Positions 8,595 through 16,583 of a stretch of 43,392 nt of DNA are shown here, piece after piece (position 1 is the first letter of the stretch; every line of letters starts with the position of its first letter). The notes under the pieces were generated by a model. The model was not told the origin of the DNA, ran no database searches, and saw only the letters and a program-made list of their open reading frames with translations. A program made the translations under genes and the position numbers. Source of the stretch: Bryobacterales bacterium (GTDB lineage Bacteria > Acidobacteriota > Terriglobia > Bryobacterales > Bryobacteraceae); contig PLDF01000506.1 in the NCBI GenBank assembly GCA_003135055.1, positions 1 through 43,392 of the forward strand, given 5' to 3'.

Positions 8595-9332
8595 ATGAAT
8601 CTGCCTTCGTCCTGTTGTCTCGTCTTCTTCATAGGCTCGCTTGCGGCACAGAGTCCCACCCCCTCTCCGGCCCCGCCGCGGCCGCGATACGAGGTGAAAC
8701 ACGCACCTTCTCGCATCCAGGTCGATGGCAAACTGGATGAGAAGGCTTGGCAGGCCGCCGATCCGATCGTCCTTATCTTCCCGTGGGAATCGCAGACCGG
8801 CGCCAAACAGAAGACCACCGTGCGCCTCCTCTGGGACGATCAGAACCTCTATATCGGGTACGAGTGCGAGGACGTCGACATCACGGCGCAGTTCACCGAA
8901 CGGGACGACCCCACGTACCGCGACGACGCCGTCGAAGCCTTCGTCAATCCACGGCCTTCGCAGACCGAGGTCTACTTTGGTCTCGAAATGAATGCCCGGG
9001 CCGTGCTCTACGACTATGTCTCCATCAATTCTGCTCAGTACGTCCTCAAGCGCTTCAATTTGCAGGGCGTGCAGTTGGCTACCTTTATCGACGGCACGCT
9101 GAACGCGCGCGGCGATCGGGACAAGGGCTGGAGCCTGGAAGTCTCCATCCCGTGGGCTAACTTCGAGGAGCTTTCGCGCCGTCCCGAACCCGGAGACGTT
9201 TGGACCGCCGCGTTTAACCGCTGGGACGGCGTGGAGCCCAACCGTCGGCTCAGCATGTGGGTCGACCCTCTGGATCGGAGCCCCAACCCCCACCATCCCG
9301 AACGGTTCGGCGACCTGGTGTTCATGAAGTAA
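8595..9332 (+). CDS. exported CBM9-like (DOMON-type) carbohydrate-binding protein
   Basis: The protein resembles family 9 carbohydrate-binding modules: IQVDGKLDEKAWQAADPI at the start, TVRLLWDDQNLYIGYECEDV and RDDAVEAFVNP in the middle, and a closing strand with ERFGDLVF. Such modules bind sugar chain ends or occur in outer-membrane proteins. ATG at 8595 is preferred because it begins a signal peptide (MNLPSSCCLVFFIGSLAAQ) and has GGAG nine bases upstream. A GTG at 8568 with AGGGA is an alternative that adds nine residues. There is no catalytic domain, so it is either a free-standing binding protein or an accessory subunit. It is transcribed alone on this strand. Confidence 0.8.
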   Translation: MNLPSSCCLVFFIGSLAAQSPTPSPAPPRPRYEVKHAPSRIQVDGKLDEKAWQAADPIVLIFPWESQTGAKQKTTVRLLWDDQNLYIGYECEDVDITAQFTERDDPTYRDDAVEAFVNPRPSQTEVYFGLEMNARAVLYDYVSINSAQYVLKRFNLQGVQLATFIDGTLNARGDRDKGWSLEVSIPWANFEELSRRPEPGDVWTAAFNRWDGVEPNRRLSMWVDPLDRSPNPHHPERFGDLVFMK

Positions 9333-9486
9333 GAAGGCTGCGCTGGCCGATGTCGATTTTGGCCTCTATGGCGGCCTTCTCCTCGGCGGCCAGGTCCGGA
9401 CTCAGCGCGCTGGCGAGATCCATCGGGAACGGGATCGCGGCAACCACACCGTCCCGGCCGACGCGGACGAACATCGCGAAATACAC
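9322..9486 (-). CDS. possible small protein (54 aa) with IExKIDIG motif
   Basis: A GTG-initiated frame begins VYFAMFVRVGRDGVV, includes PFPMDLASALSPDLAAEEK, and ends AAIEAKIDIGQRSLLTS. AGAGAGG lies eight bases upstream of the GTG, inside a hairpin arm. The end of the frame matches a repeat at 35800-35838 whose minus-strand reading is IEYKIDIGRR. Codon differences include third positions (ATA/ATT, GAG/GAA), which hints at protein-level conservation. It overlaps the 3' end of the CBM9 gene by 11 bases. It may be real, a gene relic, or chance. Confidence 0.3.
   Translation of the reverse strand: MYFAMFVRVGRDGVVAAIPFPMDLASALSPDLAAEEKAAIEAKIDIGQRSLLTS
9339..9361 (-). repeat. dispersed repeat, copy B
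   Basis: 23 bases match 35800-35822 with one mismatch. Read on the minus strand the shared core encodes KIDIG. Copy A at 71-94 shares the neighbouring part of the longer copy at 35813-35838. Confidence 0.55.
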
Positions 9487-9487
9487 G

Positions 9488-9548
9488 GCGGGAGCCTCTC
9501 TCGTGCCATCGGGACTGCTAGGTCCGGCGACAGTAAAGAGGCTCCCGC
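9488..9548 (-). terminator. 12-bp inverted repeat downstream of LVIVD operon
   Basis: GCGGGAGCCTCT at 9488-9499 is perfectly complementary to 9537-9548, with a 37-base loop. It lies about 40 bases past the stop of the LVIVD gene. It could end that transcript, but the long loop and lack of a clear U-run make it atypical. It may also be a REP-like hairpin. Confidence 0.45.
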
Positions 9549-9589
9549 GCTTACGAATGAAGCGGCGAAGCAGGTCGCTTCGCCACCGC

Positions 9590-11593
9590 TTAGCGCTGCT
9601 TCAGAATGGCCGCCAAGGCCCGCATGCGACCTGCATCGGTTGCGGACTTCGCCTTTGCGGCATCTTTGTCGAGAGTATCGCTCATTGCCTGGAGGTCCGC
9701 CGAGTCTTTGCGGCTGGCGCCCGGCTTTTCGACTTTGGCGATCGCGGCTTTCAGAGAAGCAATCCGCGCAGCGGCAAGCGCTCCGCTGCGCTCGAGCTGA
9801 GCGACGTAGGCCTTGCCGACGATCAGATTCTGCGGCCACACGATCTTTGGCTGGCTCTGCACGTTGAGGATGTCAAGGTGCACTTGATTCGAGGCGTCGA
9901 TCTCTTCCTGCGTTAGGAATTTGCTCGGCGACAAGCGGAACACGTCGACTCCGCGCGAGATCTCGGAACCGTAAATATAGCCGTTATACCAGTAGGCGGA
10001 CCAGAAGCCGCCGGTGCCGTGCTTGACGGCGTCGAGCGGACCGCGGTCGAAGTAAGCGATTTCGAAAGGGTGTGTGGGGTCGGTGAAGTCCATCATAGAG
10101 ACGCCGCCCTGATACCACGCTTGGACGAAGACGTCGCGGCCGGGAATCGGCACCAGCGAGCCGTTGTGGGCGACGCAGTTCTCAAGGTCGGTCTGGGGGG
10201 CCGGCATCTTGTAATACGAGGCCAACGTCAGCTTGCGGTTCGAGAGGGTAAAAATGGCGTCCGCGCCCCAGTGCATCGGGTCGGTGGCCCGGCAACGGGG
10301 CTGGGATCCGCCGCCCCATTCGTCGGTGTAGAGCACTTTGGAGCCGTCATTGCTAAAGGTCGCGGAGTGCCAGTAGGCGTAGTTGGGATCGCTGACGGCG
10401 TCGATGCGCTTGGGATTGATGGGGTCGGAGATGTCGAGCAGGATTCCGTTTCCGGAGCAGGCGCCGGCGGCGAGGCCGATGGCGGAATAGATGGTGATAT
10501 CGTGGCACTGGTTGGTTGTGGAGGTCGACTGCGTGCCCTCACCGTGGGTGCCGCCCTTCCAGAGGCCATCCGCGTCGCCGGTTTGCGTGTCGGTGAAGAT
10601 GCGCGGGCTGGAGACGATCTTGGCCAGCTCGGGATGAGCGAGGGGCACCTTGATGATGTCGATGCGGAAGAGCGCGGTCTCCGGGTTGGCCTTTGGGTCC
10701 CCGCCAGAGCAGCCGGCAAGCTCTTCGGCTTGACGGACCTGGCCGGTGCCGGAGATATAAATGTAGACGTTGTCCTTGTCCTTGGGGTCGACTAAAAGGC
10801 TGTGCGTGTGCGATCCGCGGCAGCTTTGCACGGCGGCGACCTGCTTGGGGTTGGCCATGTCGCTGATATCGAAGATGCGGACGCCGCGGAAGCGATCGGG
10901 GCTGGGGGGCGCGGGACGGCGTCCGCCACGTCCGGCCGCGGCAGCGGCTTCGGGCGTCCCGGGAGCTGCGGCCGGCGGGGCAGCGGGCGGTTCCGGCGGG
11001 GCCGCTTCGGCGGGAACGGGGATGCCCTGCGTGCCGCAATCGATGCGCCCGTTCATAGCTTCGGCCGACATGAAGAGCAGATGGCCGTAGACGGAGACGT
11101 CGCCCTGTCCGCCGGGACAGACGAGCGAAGTGCCGAGCTTGATCTTGGCGGGGTTATCGATGTCGTAGAAGTTGATGCCATAGTAGTTTCCCACGAAGAG
11201 ATGGTTACCGATAAAGGCGAGGTCGGAGTTGACCGTGCCGGTGTTGATCGTGGGACCGCGGCCGCCACGGCCACCGGCAGGGGCATTGGCAGGTGGAGCG
11301 GGAGGCGGAGCGGGTTCCGGGGCGTTGGGGTCGGGCGCGAATCCGGGCGGCTTCTGGAGACTGGCGATTTTCTGCAGTCCGAAGATCGCCTCGCCGGCGT
11401 CGAACAGGCCGGGCTTGAGGCCAATGCGGGGATCGTCCGGGCCGGAGCGCGGGTTGGAGTAGACGCTAGGGGGCGCCGCCTTGGTGGGGTCGGGCTGCGG
11501 CCCCCTTTGCGCAGTGCAGAGCGCGGGTATGGCGATGGATACTGCGAACGCGAAACCGGCGCGAAAACGGCTGGAATATCGTCTTAGGGTCAT
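9590..11593 (-). CDS. exported LVIVD-repeat beta-propeller protein
   Basis: The 667-residue product has a signal peptide (RAGFAFAVSIAIPALCTAQ) and repeated LVIVD-type propeller strands such as NHLFVGNYYGINFYDIDNP, GVRIFDISDMANPKQVAAV and GVSMMDFTDPTHPFEIAYF. Such propellers are usually surface or periplasmic and have no assigned catalysis. Two proline/alanine/GRGG-rich inserts (around residues 85-115 and 195-225) interrupt the repeats. The C-terminus is a charged Ala/Lys-rich helix (SGALAAARIASLKAAIAKVE). Its ATG overlaps the stop of the DUF305 gene by four bases (ATGA), so the two are translationally coupled and probably act together at the cell surface. Confidence 0.82.
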   Translation of the reverse strand: MTLRRYSSRFRAGFAFAVSIAIPALCTAQRGPQPDPTKAAPPSVYSNPRSGPDDPRIGLKPGLFDAGEAIFGLQKIASLQKPPGFAPDPNAPEPAPPPAPPANAPAGGRGGRGPTINTGTVNSDLAFIGNHLFVGNYYGINFYDIDNPAKIKLGTSLVCPGGQGDVSVYGHLLFMSAEAMNGRIDCGTQGIPVPAEAAPPEPPAAPPAAAPGTPEAAAAAGRGGRRPAPPSPDRFRGVRIFDISDMANPKQVAAVQSCRGSHTHSLLVDPKDKDNVYIYISGTGQVRQAEELAGCSGGDPKANPETALFRIDIIKVPLAHPELAKIVSSPRIFTDTQTGDADGLWKGGTHGEGTQSTSTTNQCHDITIYSAIGLAAGACSGNGILLDISDPINPKRIDAVSDPNYAYWHSATFSNDGSKVLYTDEWGGGSQPRCRATDPMHWGADAIFTLSNRKLTLASYYKMPAPQTDLENCVAHNGSLVPIPGRDVFVQAWYQGGVSMMDFTDPTHPFEIAYFDRGPLDAVKHGTGGFWSAYWYNGYIYGSEISRGVDVFRLSPSKFLTQEEIDASNQVHLDILNVQSQPKIVWPQNLIVGKAYVAQLERSGALAAARIASLKAAIAKVEKPGASRKDSADLQAMSDTLDKDAAKAKSATDAGRMRALAAILKQR

Positions 11594-12246
11594 TGCTTCT
11601 CCTTGTCAAGCATGCCGCGCATGATTTTGATTTCTGCGCTCTGGGTGTTGTCGATGTCGGTGGCGAAGTCGAACAAGACGGGGTCCTGACCCGCGCCGGG
11701 GGTTTTGAAAAGGCCGTCTACCATGGTGAGTGCGCCGCCATGGTGCTGGATCATTCCGGTAAGGAAGAGGTGATCGAACTGCGCGCCCCTGGCTTTGGCG
11801 AGGGCGCTCATCTGTTGGGGCGTCAGCATGCCGGGCATGAGCATGTTCATGTTTTTCATGTCGGCCGCGCTCATGTGGCTGTGGTCCATCTCCATGGTCG
11901 TCGGTTTACCGCGGCTTTCGAGCCAACGCTTCATGAAGCCGATCTCGTCGCTTTGCGAGATCGAGATCTTCTCCCCGAAGGATTTCAGGGCTGGGCTCTT
12001 GCCGCGGGTGCGCAGGAGCGCGACCATGTCGACGGCTTGAGAGTGGTGCATGATCATGCCTTGCATGAATTCGACGTCGGCATTGAAAGGGGCTCTGGGC
12101 GGGGTTCGAACGGTTGCTTCGGTGAGAAGTCTACCAGGCTGGCCAGGGGCGCCGGGCTGCACAATGGGAGCGGATTGCTGCGCGGACGCCGCGATTGCGC
12201 TCAGTAAGAAAAGCGAGGCGGCCGGAGATCGACTGCAAAGAGCCAT
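11590..12246 (-). CDS. exported DUF305 protein
   Basis: This is a DUF305 family member (ferritin-like helical bundle rich in His and Met), with MQGMIMHHSQAVDMVALL, a middle DHSHMSAADMKNMNM and the second hallmark GMIQHHGGALTMV. The family is often linked to copper or other metal handling, but the reaction is unknown. A signal peptide (ASLFLLSAIAASAQQ) directs export. It is the first gene of an operon with the LVIVD protein. A strong promoter ends only five bases before the ATG, predicting a leaderless message. No Shine-Dalgarno sequence could be transcribed upstream of this start. Confidence 0.84.
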   Translation of the reverse strand: MALCSRSPAASLFLLSAIAASAQQSAPIVQPGAPGQPGRLLTEATVRTPPRAPFNADVEFMQGMIMHHSQAVDMVALLRTRGKSPALKSFGEKISISQSDEIGFMKRWLESRGKPTTMEMDHSHMSAADMKNMNMLMPGMLTPQQMSALAKARGAQFDHLFLTGMIQHHGGALTMVDGLFKTPGAGQDPVLFDFATDIDNTQSAEIKIMRGMLDKEKQ

Positions 12247-12251
12247 GCGTT

Positions 12252-12281
12252 ACTATACAATTCGCGTTTTAAGAGAGTCAA
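12252..12281 (-). promoter_or_regulatory. sigma70-like promoter for DUF305/LVIVD operon, predicted leaderless
   Basis: On the minus strand TTGACT (12281-12276), an 18-base spacer and TATAGT (12257-12252) are followed by only five bases before ATG at 12246. The expected start site falls on or beside the A of the start codon. Confidence 0.6.
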
Positions 12282-12581
12282 ATCCGATGGAGCGGTCCGC
12301 AAGTCCGCCAATCGCCAAACGGGTTTGGTTCGATGCCGATGAATTCTTCGACACTCAGCGAAACGGAATCCCAAGGAACGGCGTGACTGCGACTGCCGGT
12401 TAATGGTTCTCAAGTTCGCATCGCCTGCGATGGCCGCAATGGGGTGACGCGTCGATCCTCCGAAGAACGCTACCGGGCTATGCATGATAGCCTTTATCCG
12501 GTCTGGTCACCCATAGCGCGCGGGTCTATTTTTATTCCAAACGGGACGGCGCCGGTCGAATTTCGTTAAAGGTATCGGCGA

Positions 12582-12628
12582 TGTACGGCCGGAACAGCCG
12601 CTCACCTCGCCTTCGGAGCGGCCGTACA
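12582..12628. repeat. 10-bp inverted repeat
   Basis: TGTACGGCCG at 12582-12591 is perfectly complementary to 12619-12628, separated by 27 bases that partly pair again (AGCCGCTC / GAGCGGCC). It is probably a REP-type hairpin in the spacer. Confidence 0.45.
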
Positions 12629-12772
12629 CCTACCGGCCTAAGGATGTCTCGTTCGACGGAAAAGTTCGTGTTGGCCGACCGATGGGAAGGCGACGACGCC
12701 TACTACGAAACTGTATTATGCCAGCCTCGGGAAGAACGTGGTCGGTCATTCCTCGCCATAGCATCGCCGCTT

Positions 12773-12800
12773 GACAGACGGCAAACAACGATCGTCTGTC
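12773..12800 (-). terminator. hairpin after phosphoketolase gene
   Basis: GACAGACG (12773-12780) pairs with CGTCTGTC (12793-12800) across a 12-base loop, 12 bases beyond the phosphoketolase stop. No long U-run follows on the minus strand, so termination strength is uncertain. Confidence 0.45.
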
Positions 12801-12812
12801 CCACATCTGCCC

Positions 12813-15206
12813 TTATCCCGGCCACTTCCAATCGCGGATCGCCGGCATATCGTCGCCGTATTCGTCGATATAAAGCTTGTGTTCAATCAGCCGGTTGTGC
12901 AGAAATCGTTCCTGCTGCGCCGCTGCCTTCCCCAGCTTCGGCACGCGATGAATCACGTCCAAGGCTAGGTGCAGACGGTCGATCTCGTTGAGCACCGTCA
13001 TATCGAACGGCGTCGTAGTGGTTCCCTCCTCCTTATAGCCGCGGACGTGCAAATTGTCGTGGTTGTGGCGGCGGTAGGCGAGGCGGTGGATCAGCCACGG
13101 GTATCCGTGGAAGGCGAAGACGATAGGCTTATCCTTAGTGAAGAGAGCGTCGAACGCATCGTCGCCGAGGCCGTGCGGATGCTCGCTCGAAGGCTGCAGC
13201 GTCATCAGGTCGACCACGTTGACCACGCGAATCTTCAGGTCCGGAAAGGCGCCGCGCAAGTAATCGACGGCAGCCAGCGTCTCGAGCGTCGGCACGTCTC
13301 CGCAGCAACCCATCACCACGTCGGGCTCGCCGCCCTGGCTGTTGCCGGCCCAATCCCAGATGCCGATGCCTTCGGTGCAGTGCTTGACGGCGGCGTCCAT
13401 ATCGAGCCACTGAGGCGCCGGCTGCTTTCCGCACACGATCACGTTCACATAATGCCGGCTGCGCAGGCAGTGATCGGCGACCGAGAGCAGGCAGTTGGCG
13501 TCGGGCGGCAGATAGACTCGCACCGTGCCGGCCTTCTTGTTGACTACGTGATCGATGAAGCCGGGGTCCTGGTGGCTGAAGCCGTTGTGGTCCTGCCGCC
13601 AGACGTGCGAGGTGAGCAGATAATTGAGCGATGCGATCGGACGGCGCCAGGGCAGATGGCGCGTCACCTTGAGCCATTTGGCGTGTTGATTGAACATCGA
13701 ATCCACGATGTGGATGAAGCCTTCATAGCACGAAAAGAATCCGTGACGGCCGGTTAGCAGGTAGCCTTCCAGCCATCCCTGGCACATGTGTTCGCTGAGC
13801 ACTTCCATCACGCGGCCATCGGGCGTCTCATGTTCGTCGCAGGGCGCGGTGGCGGCCATCCATTCGCGGTCCGTCACTTCAAACAGCGCGTCCAGGCGGT
13901 TTGAAGCGGTCTCATCCGGACCCACCACGCGGAAGTTGCGCGCGCCTTCATTCATCTTCATCACGTCGCGCAACAGGCCGCCGAGCACGCGCGTGGCCTC
14001 ACCGTTTACCGCTCCGGGCTTGGGAACATCCACGGCATAGCGCCGGAAATCCGGCATTTCCAGATCTTTCAGCAACAGACCGCCGTTGGCATGCGGATTC
14101 GCGCCCATGCGCCGCTCGCCGTGCGGCGCCAGCGCGGCCAGCTCCGCGATGAACTTGCCGGTATCGTCGAATAACTCTTCGGCGCGATAGCTGCGCATCC
14201 AATCTTCGAGGATCCGTATGTGATCGGGATGCGACCCGAAATCGGTAACCGGCACCTGGTGCGCGCGGAACGTTCCCTCGATCTGCTTGCCATCCACGAT
14301 CTTTGGCCCGGTCCATCCTTTGGGGCTGCGCAGCACGATCATCGGCCATCGGGGGCGCGAGAGATCGCCCGCCTCGCGCGCGCGCTTCTGAATGGCGTGG
14401 ATCTCTTCCACCACCGCATCGAGCGTCGCCGCCATCTTCTGGTGCATCGGCTCCGGCTCGTGGCCTTCCACGTAATAGGGCTTGTAGCCGTAGCCGGTGA
14501 GCAGATCCGTCAACTCCGCTTCCGGGATGCGCGCCAGCACGGTGGGGTTCGCAATCTTATACCCGTTGAGATGCAGAATGGGGATTACGGCGCCGTCGCG
14601 CGCGGGGTTGAGAAACTTGTTCGAATGCCACGACGTGGCCAGCGCGCCAGTCTCCGCCTCGCCATCGCCGATCGCGCAGCAGACTACCAGATCCGGATTG
14701 TCGAACGCCGCGCCATACGCATGCAGCAGCGCATAGCCAAGCTCGCCGCCCTCGTGGATGGAACCCGGCGTCTCCGGCGCGGCGTGGCTGGGAATGCCGC
14801 CGGGGAACGAGAACTGGGTGAAAAGGCGCTTCATGCCCTCGGCGTCCTGGCAAATGTTGGGGTAGATCTCGCTGTACGTGCCTTCCAGGTAGGTGTTCGC
14901 CACCATCCCCGGACCGCCGTGGCCGGGGCCGCAAACGTAAATCATATCGAGATCGTACTTCTTGATGACGCGGTTGCAATGCGCGTAGATGAAGTTCAGG
15001 CCGGGCGTCGTACCCCAGTGGCCCAGCAGACGGGGCTTGATGTGTTCCAGCCGGAGAGGCGCGGTGAGCAGCGGATTGTCGTACAGATAGATCTGCCCGA
15101 CCGAGAGATAGTTCGCAGCGCGCCAGTAGGCGTCGATTTTGTGCAGCTCGTCTGGCGATAGAGGCGCCGGAGAGAGAGGCGCCGGAGAAGGAAGCGATGG
15201 CTCCAT
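12813..15206 (-). CDS. xfp: phosphoketolase (xylulose-5-P / fructose-6-P)
   Basis: A thiamine-diphosphate enzyme that splits xylulose 5-phosphate (and often fructose 6-phosphate) with phosphate into acetyl phosphate and a shorter aldose phosphate in the cytoplasm. The 797-residue length is typical. Visible hallmarks include YVCGPGHGGPGMVANTYLEG, IHEGGELGYAL, the TPP motif GDGEAETGALATSWHSNKF and HNGFSHQDPGFIDH. The N-terminus carries a short tandem duplication (LSPAPLSPAPLSP) encoded by a repeated 15-base unit. GAGGAGAG lies nine bases before the ATG. It stands alone. With xylan-targeting enzymes nearby it could give a direct route from pentoses to acetyl phosphate; no acetate kinase gene is in the window. 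Confidence 0.95.
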   Translation of the reverse strand: MEPSLPSPAPLSPAPLSPDELHKIDAYWRAANYLSVGQIYLYDNPLLTAPLRLEHIKPRLLGHWGTTPGLNFIYAHCNRVIKKYDLDMIYVCGPGHGGPGMVANTYLEGTYSEIYPNICQDAEGMKRLFTQFSFPGGIPSHAAPETPGSIHEGGELGYALLHAYGAAFDNPDLVVCCAIGDGEAETGALATSWHSNKFLNPARDGAVIPILHLNGYKIANPTVLARIPEAELTDLLTGYGYKPYYVEGHEPEPMHQKMAATLDAVVEEIHAIQKRAREAGDLSRPRWPMIVLRSPKGWTGPKIVDGKQIEGTFRAHQVPVTDFGSHPDHIRILEDWMRSYRAEELFDDTGKFIAELAALAPHGERRMGANPHANGGLLLKDLEMPDFRRYAVDVPKPGAVNGEATRVLGGLLRDVMKMNEGARNFRVVGPDETASNRLDALFEVTDREWMAATAPCDEHETPDGRVMEVLSEHMCQGWLEGYLLTGRHGFFSCYEGFIHIVDSMFNQHAKWLKVTRHLPWRRPIASLNYLLTSHVWRQDHNGFSHQDPGFIDHVVNKKAGTVRVYLPPDANCLLSVADHCLRSRHYVNVIVCGKQPAPQWLDMDAAVKHCTEGIGIWDWAGNSQGGEPDVVMGCCGDVPTLETLAAVDYLRGAFPDLKIRVVNVVDLMTLQPSSEHPHGLGDDAFDALFTKDKPIVFAFHGYPWLIHRLAYRRHNHDNLHVRGYKEEGTTTTPFDMTVLNEIDRLHLALDVIHRVPKLGKAAAQQERFLHNRLIEHKLYIDEYGDDMPAIRDWKWPG

Positions 15207-15237
15207 TTTGCAGGGCTCTCCTCTTTCTTAGCATAAA

Positions 15238-15317
15238 GTGGGGTGGGCCCATGGCCTGCCCTGTCGGATGGCTGTAGCAACGGTTTCACAGCAGCCCCAG
15301 TGGCCGGCCATGGGCCG
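15238..15317. repeat. REP-like composite hairpin
   Basis: GGGCCCATGGCC near 15247 is complementary to GGCCATGGGCC near 15303, and GGCCGGCCATGGGCCGGCC forms its own palindrome. It lies between the VWA gene (end at 15321) and the phosphoketolase start. The GTGGGG opening resembles the double-hairpin repeats at 16311, 16381, 40411 and 43344. Confidence 0.5.
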
Positions 15318-15320
15318 GCC

Positions 15321-16265
15321 CTACTTCGCGTAATATCCGGTCTTCGCGCGGACCGTATAACCCGCCTGCTTGACGCGAATCTGCACTTTGCGGAAACTCT
15401 CGTCGCTCTGCGGATTCGTCGAGTGATACGCGATCTGATATGACGAGCGCAACTGTTCGCCAATTTGCTCGAAATCGGACGCCAGGCCTTTCTCTCGCGC
15501 GTTGAAGTCTGCGCCGCCGGTCTCTTTGGCGATACGGGACATCACCATGGCGCCGTACCGGTTGCGCGCAATGGGCCCGCCCTTCAGCGTTTCGGTGTAG
15601 CGGATGGGAAACAGCAGCACGTCGTTCGACTGCGCGGCTTCGATGGCTTCCATCATGTGATGGCCGCTGGAATTATCTTCGCCATCGCTGAAAATGACCA
15701 GCGCCTTGCGGCTGTGCTCGGAAGCCGCGAGCCCCTGCTCGACGGAACGCCCGACGGCATGCTCGACGGAATAGAAGATGGCGTCGTAAAATGCGGTGCC
15801 CAGCACGCGCCGCTCGGGCGGACCCAGCCCGGGAAAATCGTAGCTGCCTTTCTCGAAGTGGTGCAGCGCATCGATCAGCTCGCCGGGCGACGATGTGTAA
15901 TCCTTTGCCAGCCGGATACGGTTGCCGAAGCAGACCAGGAACGCGCGGTCGCGCGGCGTGAGAACTTTCTTCAGGAAGGTATCCAGGTCCTTGTGGTGCG
16001 GCTTGACGAACTCTTCCTGGCTGCCGCTGAAATCGGCGATCAGGCCGAGATCCAGCGGCACGTCGGCGCTGCGGGCGAAGAAGGCGATTTTCTGCGGCGC
16101 GCCGTCTTCGAAGACTTCGAAATCGTCCTGCGCCAGGGTGGTGACGAACTGGCCCCCGCCATCGCGGACCGAGAATCCCACATTGACCAGATGGACTTCG
16201 GTGCGGAAGTCCTGCCCCAGACAGACGGCGGCAATCAGACACAATGCGGCCCCACGGAAACGCAT
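15321..16265 (-). CDS. exported VWFA-related domain protein
   Basis: A von Willebrand A-like protein of the kind abundant in Acidobacteria. The start at 16265 gives a signal peptide (MRFRGAALCLIAAVCLGQ); an upstream in-frame ATG at 16355 lacks one and runs through a REP element. After a short beta domain (DDFEVFEDGAPQKIAFFARS), the metal-ion-dependent adhesion motif appears as DFSGSQ, followed by the ALVIFSDGEDNS strand typical of the fold. A C-terminal segment (FRKVQIRVKQAGYTVRAKTGYYA) is the usual tail of this family. It probably mediates protein or polymer contacts outside the cell. No clear ribosome site is seen. Repeats on both sides suggest a single-gene unit. Confidence 0.82.
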   Translation of the reverse strand: MRFRGAALCLIAAVCLGQDFRTEVHLVNVGFSVRDGGGQFVTTLAQDDFEVFEDGAPQKIAFFARSADVPLDLGLIADFSGSQEEFVKPHHKDLDTFLKKVLTPRDRAFLVCFGNRIRLAKDYTSSPGELIDALHHFEKGSYDFPGLGPPERRVLGTAFYDAIFYSVEHAVGRSVEQGLAASEHSRKALVIFSDGEDNSSGHHMMEAIEAAQSNDVLLFPIRYTETLKGGPIARNRYGAMVMSRIAKETGGADFNAREKGLASDFEQIGEQLRSSYQIAYHSTNPQSDESFRKVQIRVKQAGYTVRAKTGYYAK

Positions 16266-16310
16266 ACAGGTACTACGCGCGGCGACCGTCCTGGGATGCA
16301 AAAAAGCTCT

Positions 16311-16354
16311 GTGGGGCAAGTTGGCAAACCTGCGGCCGATTGGCAAATCGGCCA
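16311..16354. repeat. GTGGGGCA double-hairpin repeat, copy 1
   Basis: The GTGGGGCA head is followed by stem AGTT-ggca-AACC (one mismatch in the extended stem) and then a perfect stem GGCCGATT-ggca-AATCGGCC. The architecture equals the copies at 16381, 40411 and 43344, but the stem sequences differ. Confidence 0.6.
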
Positions 16355-16380
16355 ATTCTGGCCTGAGGCGATGCTGCTTT

Positions 16381-16426
16381 GTGGGGCAGCCAATCCTGGC
16401 TGCAGCCGGCTTTTAGCCGGCTTTCT
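16381..16426. repeat. GTGGGGCA double-hairpin repeat, copy 2
   Basis: GTGGGGCA head, then stem GCAGCCA-atcc-TGGCTGC and stem AGCCGGCT-ttt-AGCCGGCT. About 43 bases are shared with the copy at 40411 with one difference, which falls in the loop of the second stem. Confidence 0.7.
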
Positions 16427-16444
16427 CCAACCAACGCGCCCGCC

Positions 16445-16516
16445 AGTTTCTACCGCCAGAGACACTCCCGAAGTGACGGTCTATCGCCCGTGTGAACGGA
16501 TCTTTTTCCGCGCCGG
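16445..16516. repeat. dispersed ~70-bp repeat (shared with 20053-20129)
   Basis: Shared blocks include GAGAC(A/G)CTCCCGAAG, CGGTCT or CCGTCT, and CGTGTGAACG, in the same order and spacing as at 20053-20129. It is in the spacer between VWA and prepilin peptidase genes. No function is known. Confidence 0.55.
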
Positions 16517-16583
16517 CCAAGCACGGTCCCCACGATTGCGAACACTGCGCCTTAAGACCGCCCCGCAGCGGAAAGCTGGCCCG

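Larger units (their letters stand above)
12282..12812. other. intergenic region between DUF305 and phosphoketolase genes
   Basis: About 530 bases without a convincing gene. It contains a 10-bp inverted repeat at 12582-12628 and a terminator-like hairpin at 12773-12800, listed separately. A short plus-strand frame near 12650-12770 shows no recognisable domain. Confidence 0.4.

Noticed and set aside
12581..12991. 136-codon plus-strand frame between DUF305 and phosphoketolase
   Set aside because: It begins in an inverted repeat, runs antisense into the phosphoketolase end and shows no domain.
15165..15200. Tandem duplicated 15-base unit as a regulatory repeat
   Set aside because: It lies within the phosphoketolase N-terminus and simply encodes a repeated SPAPL segment.
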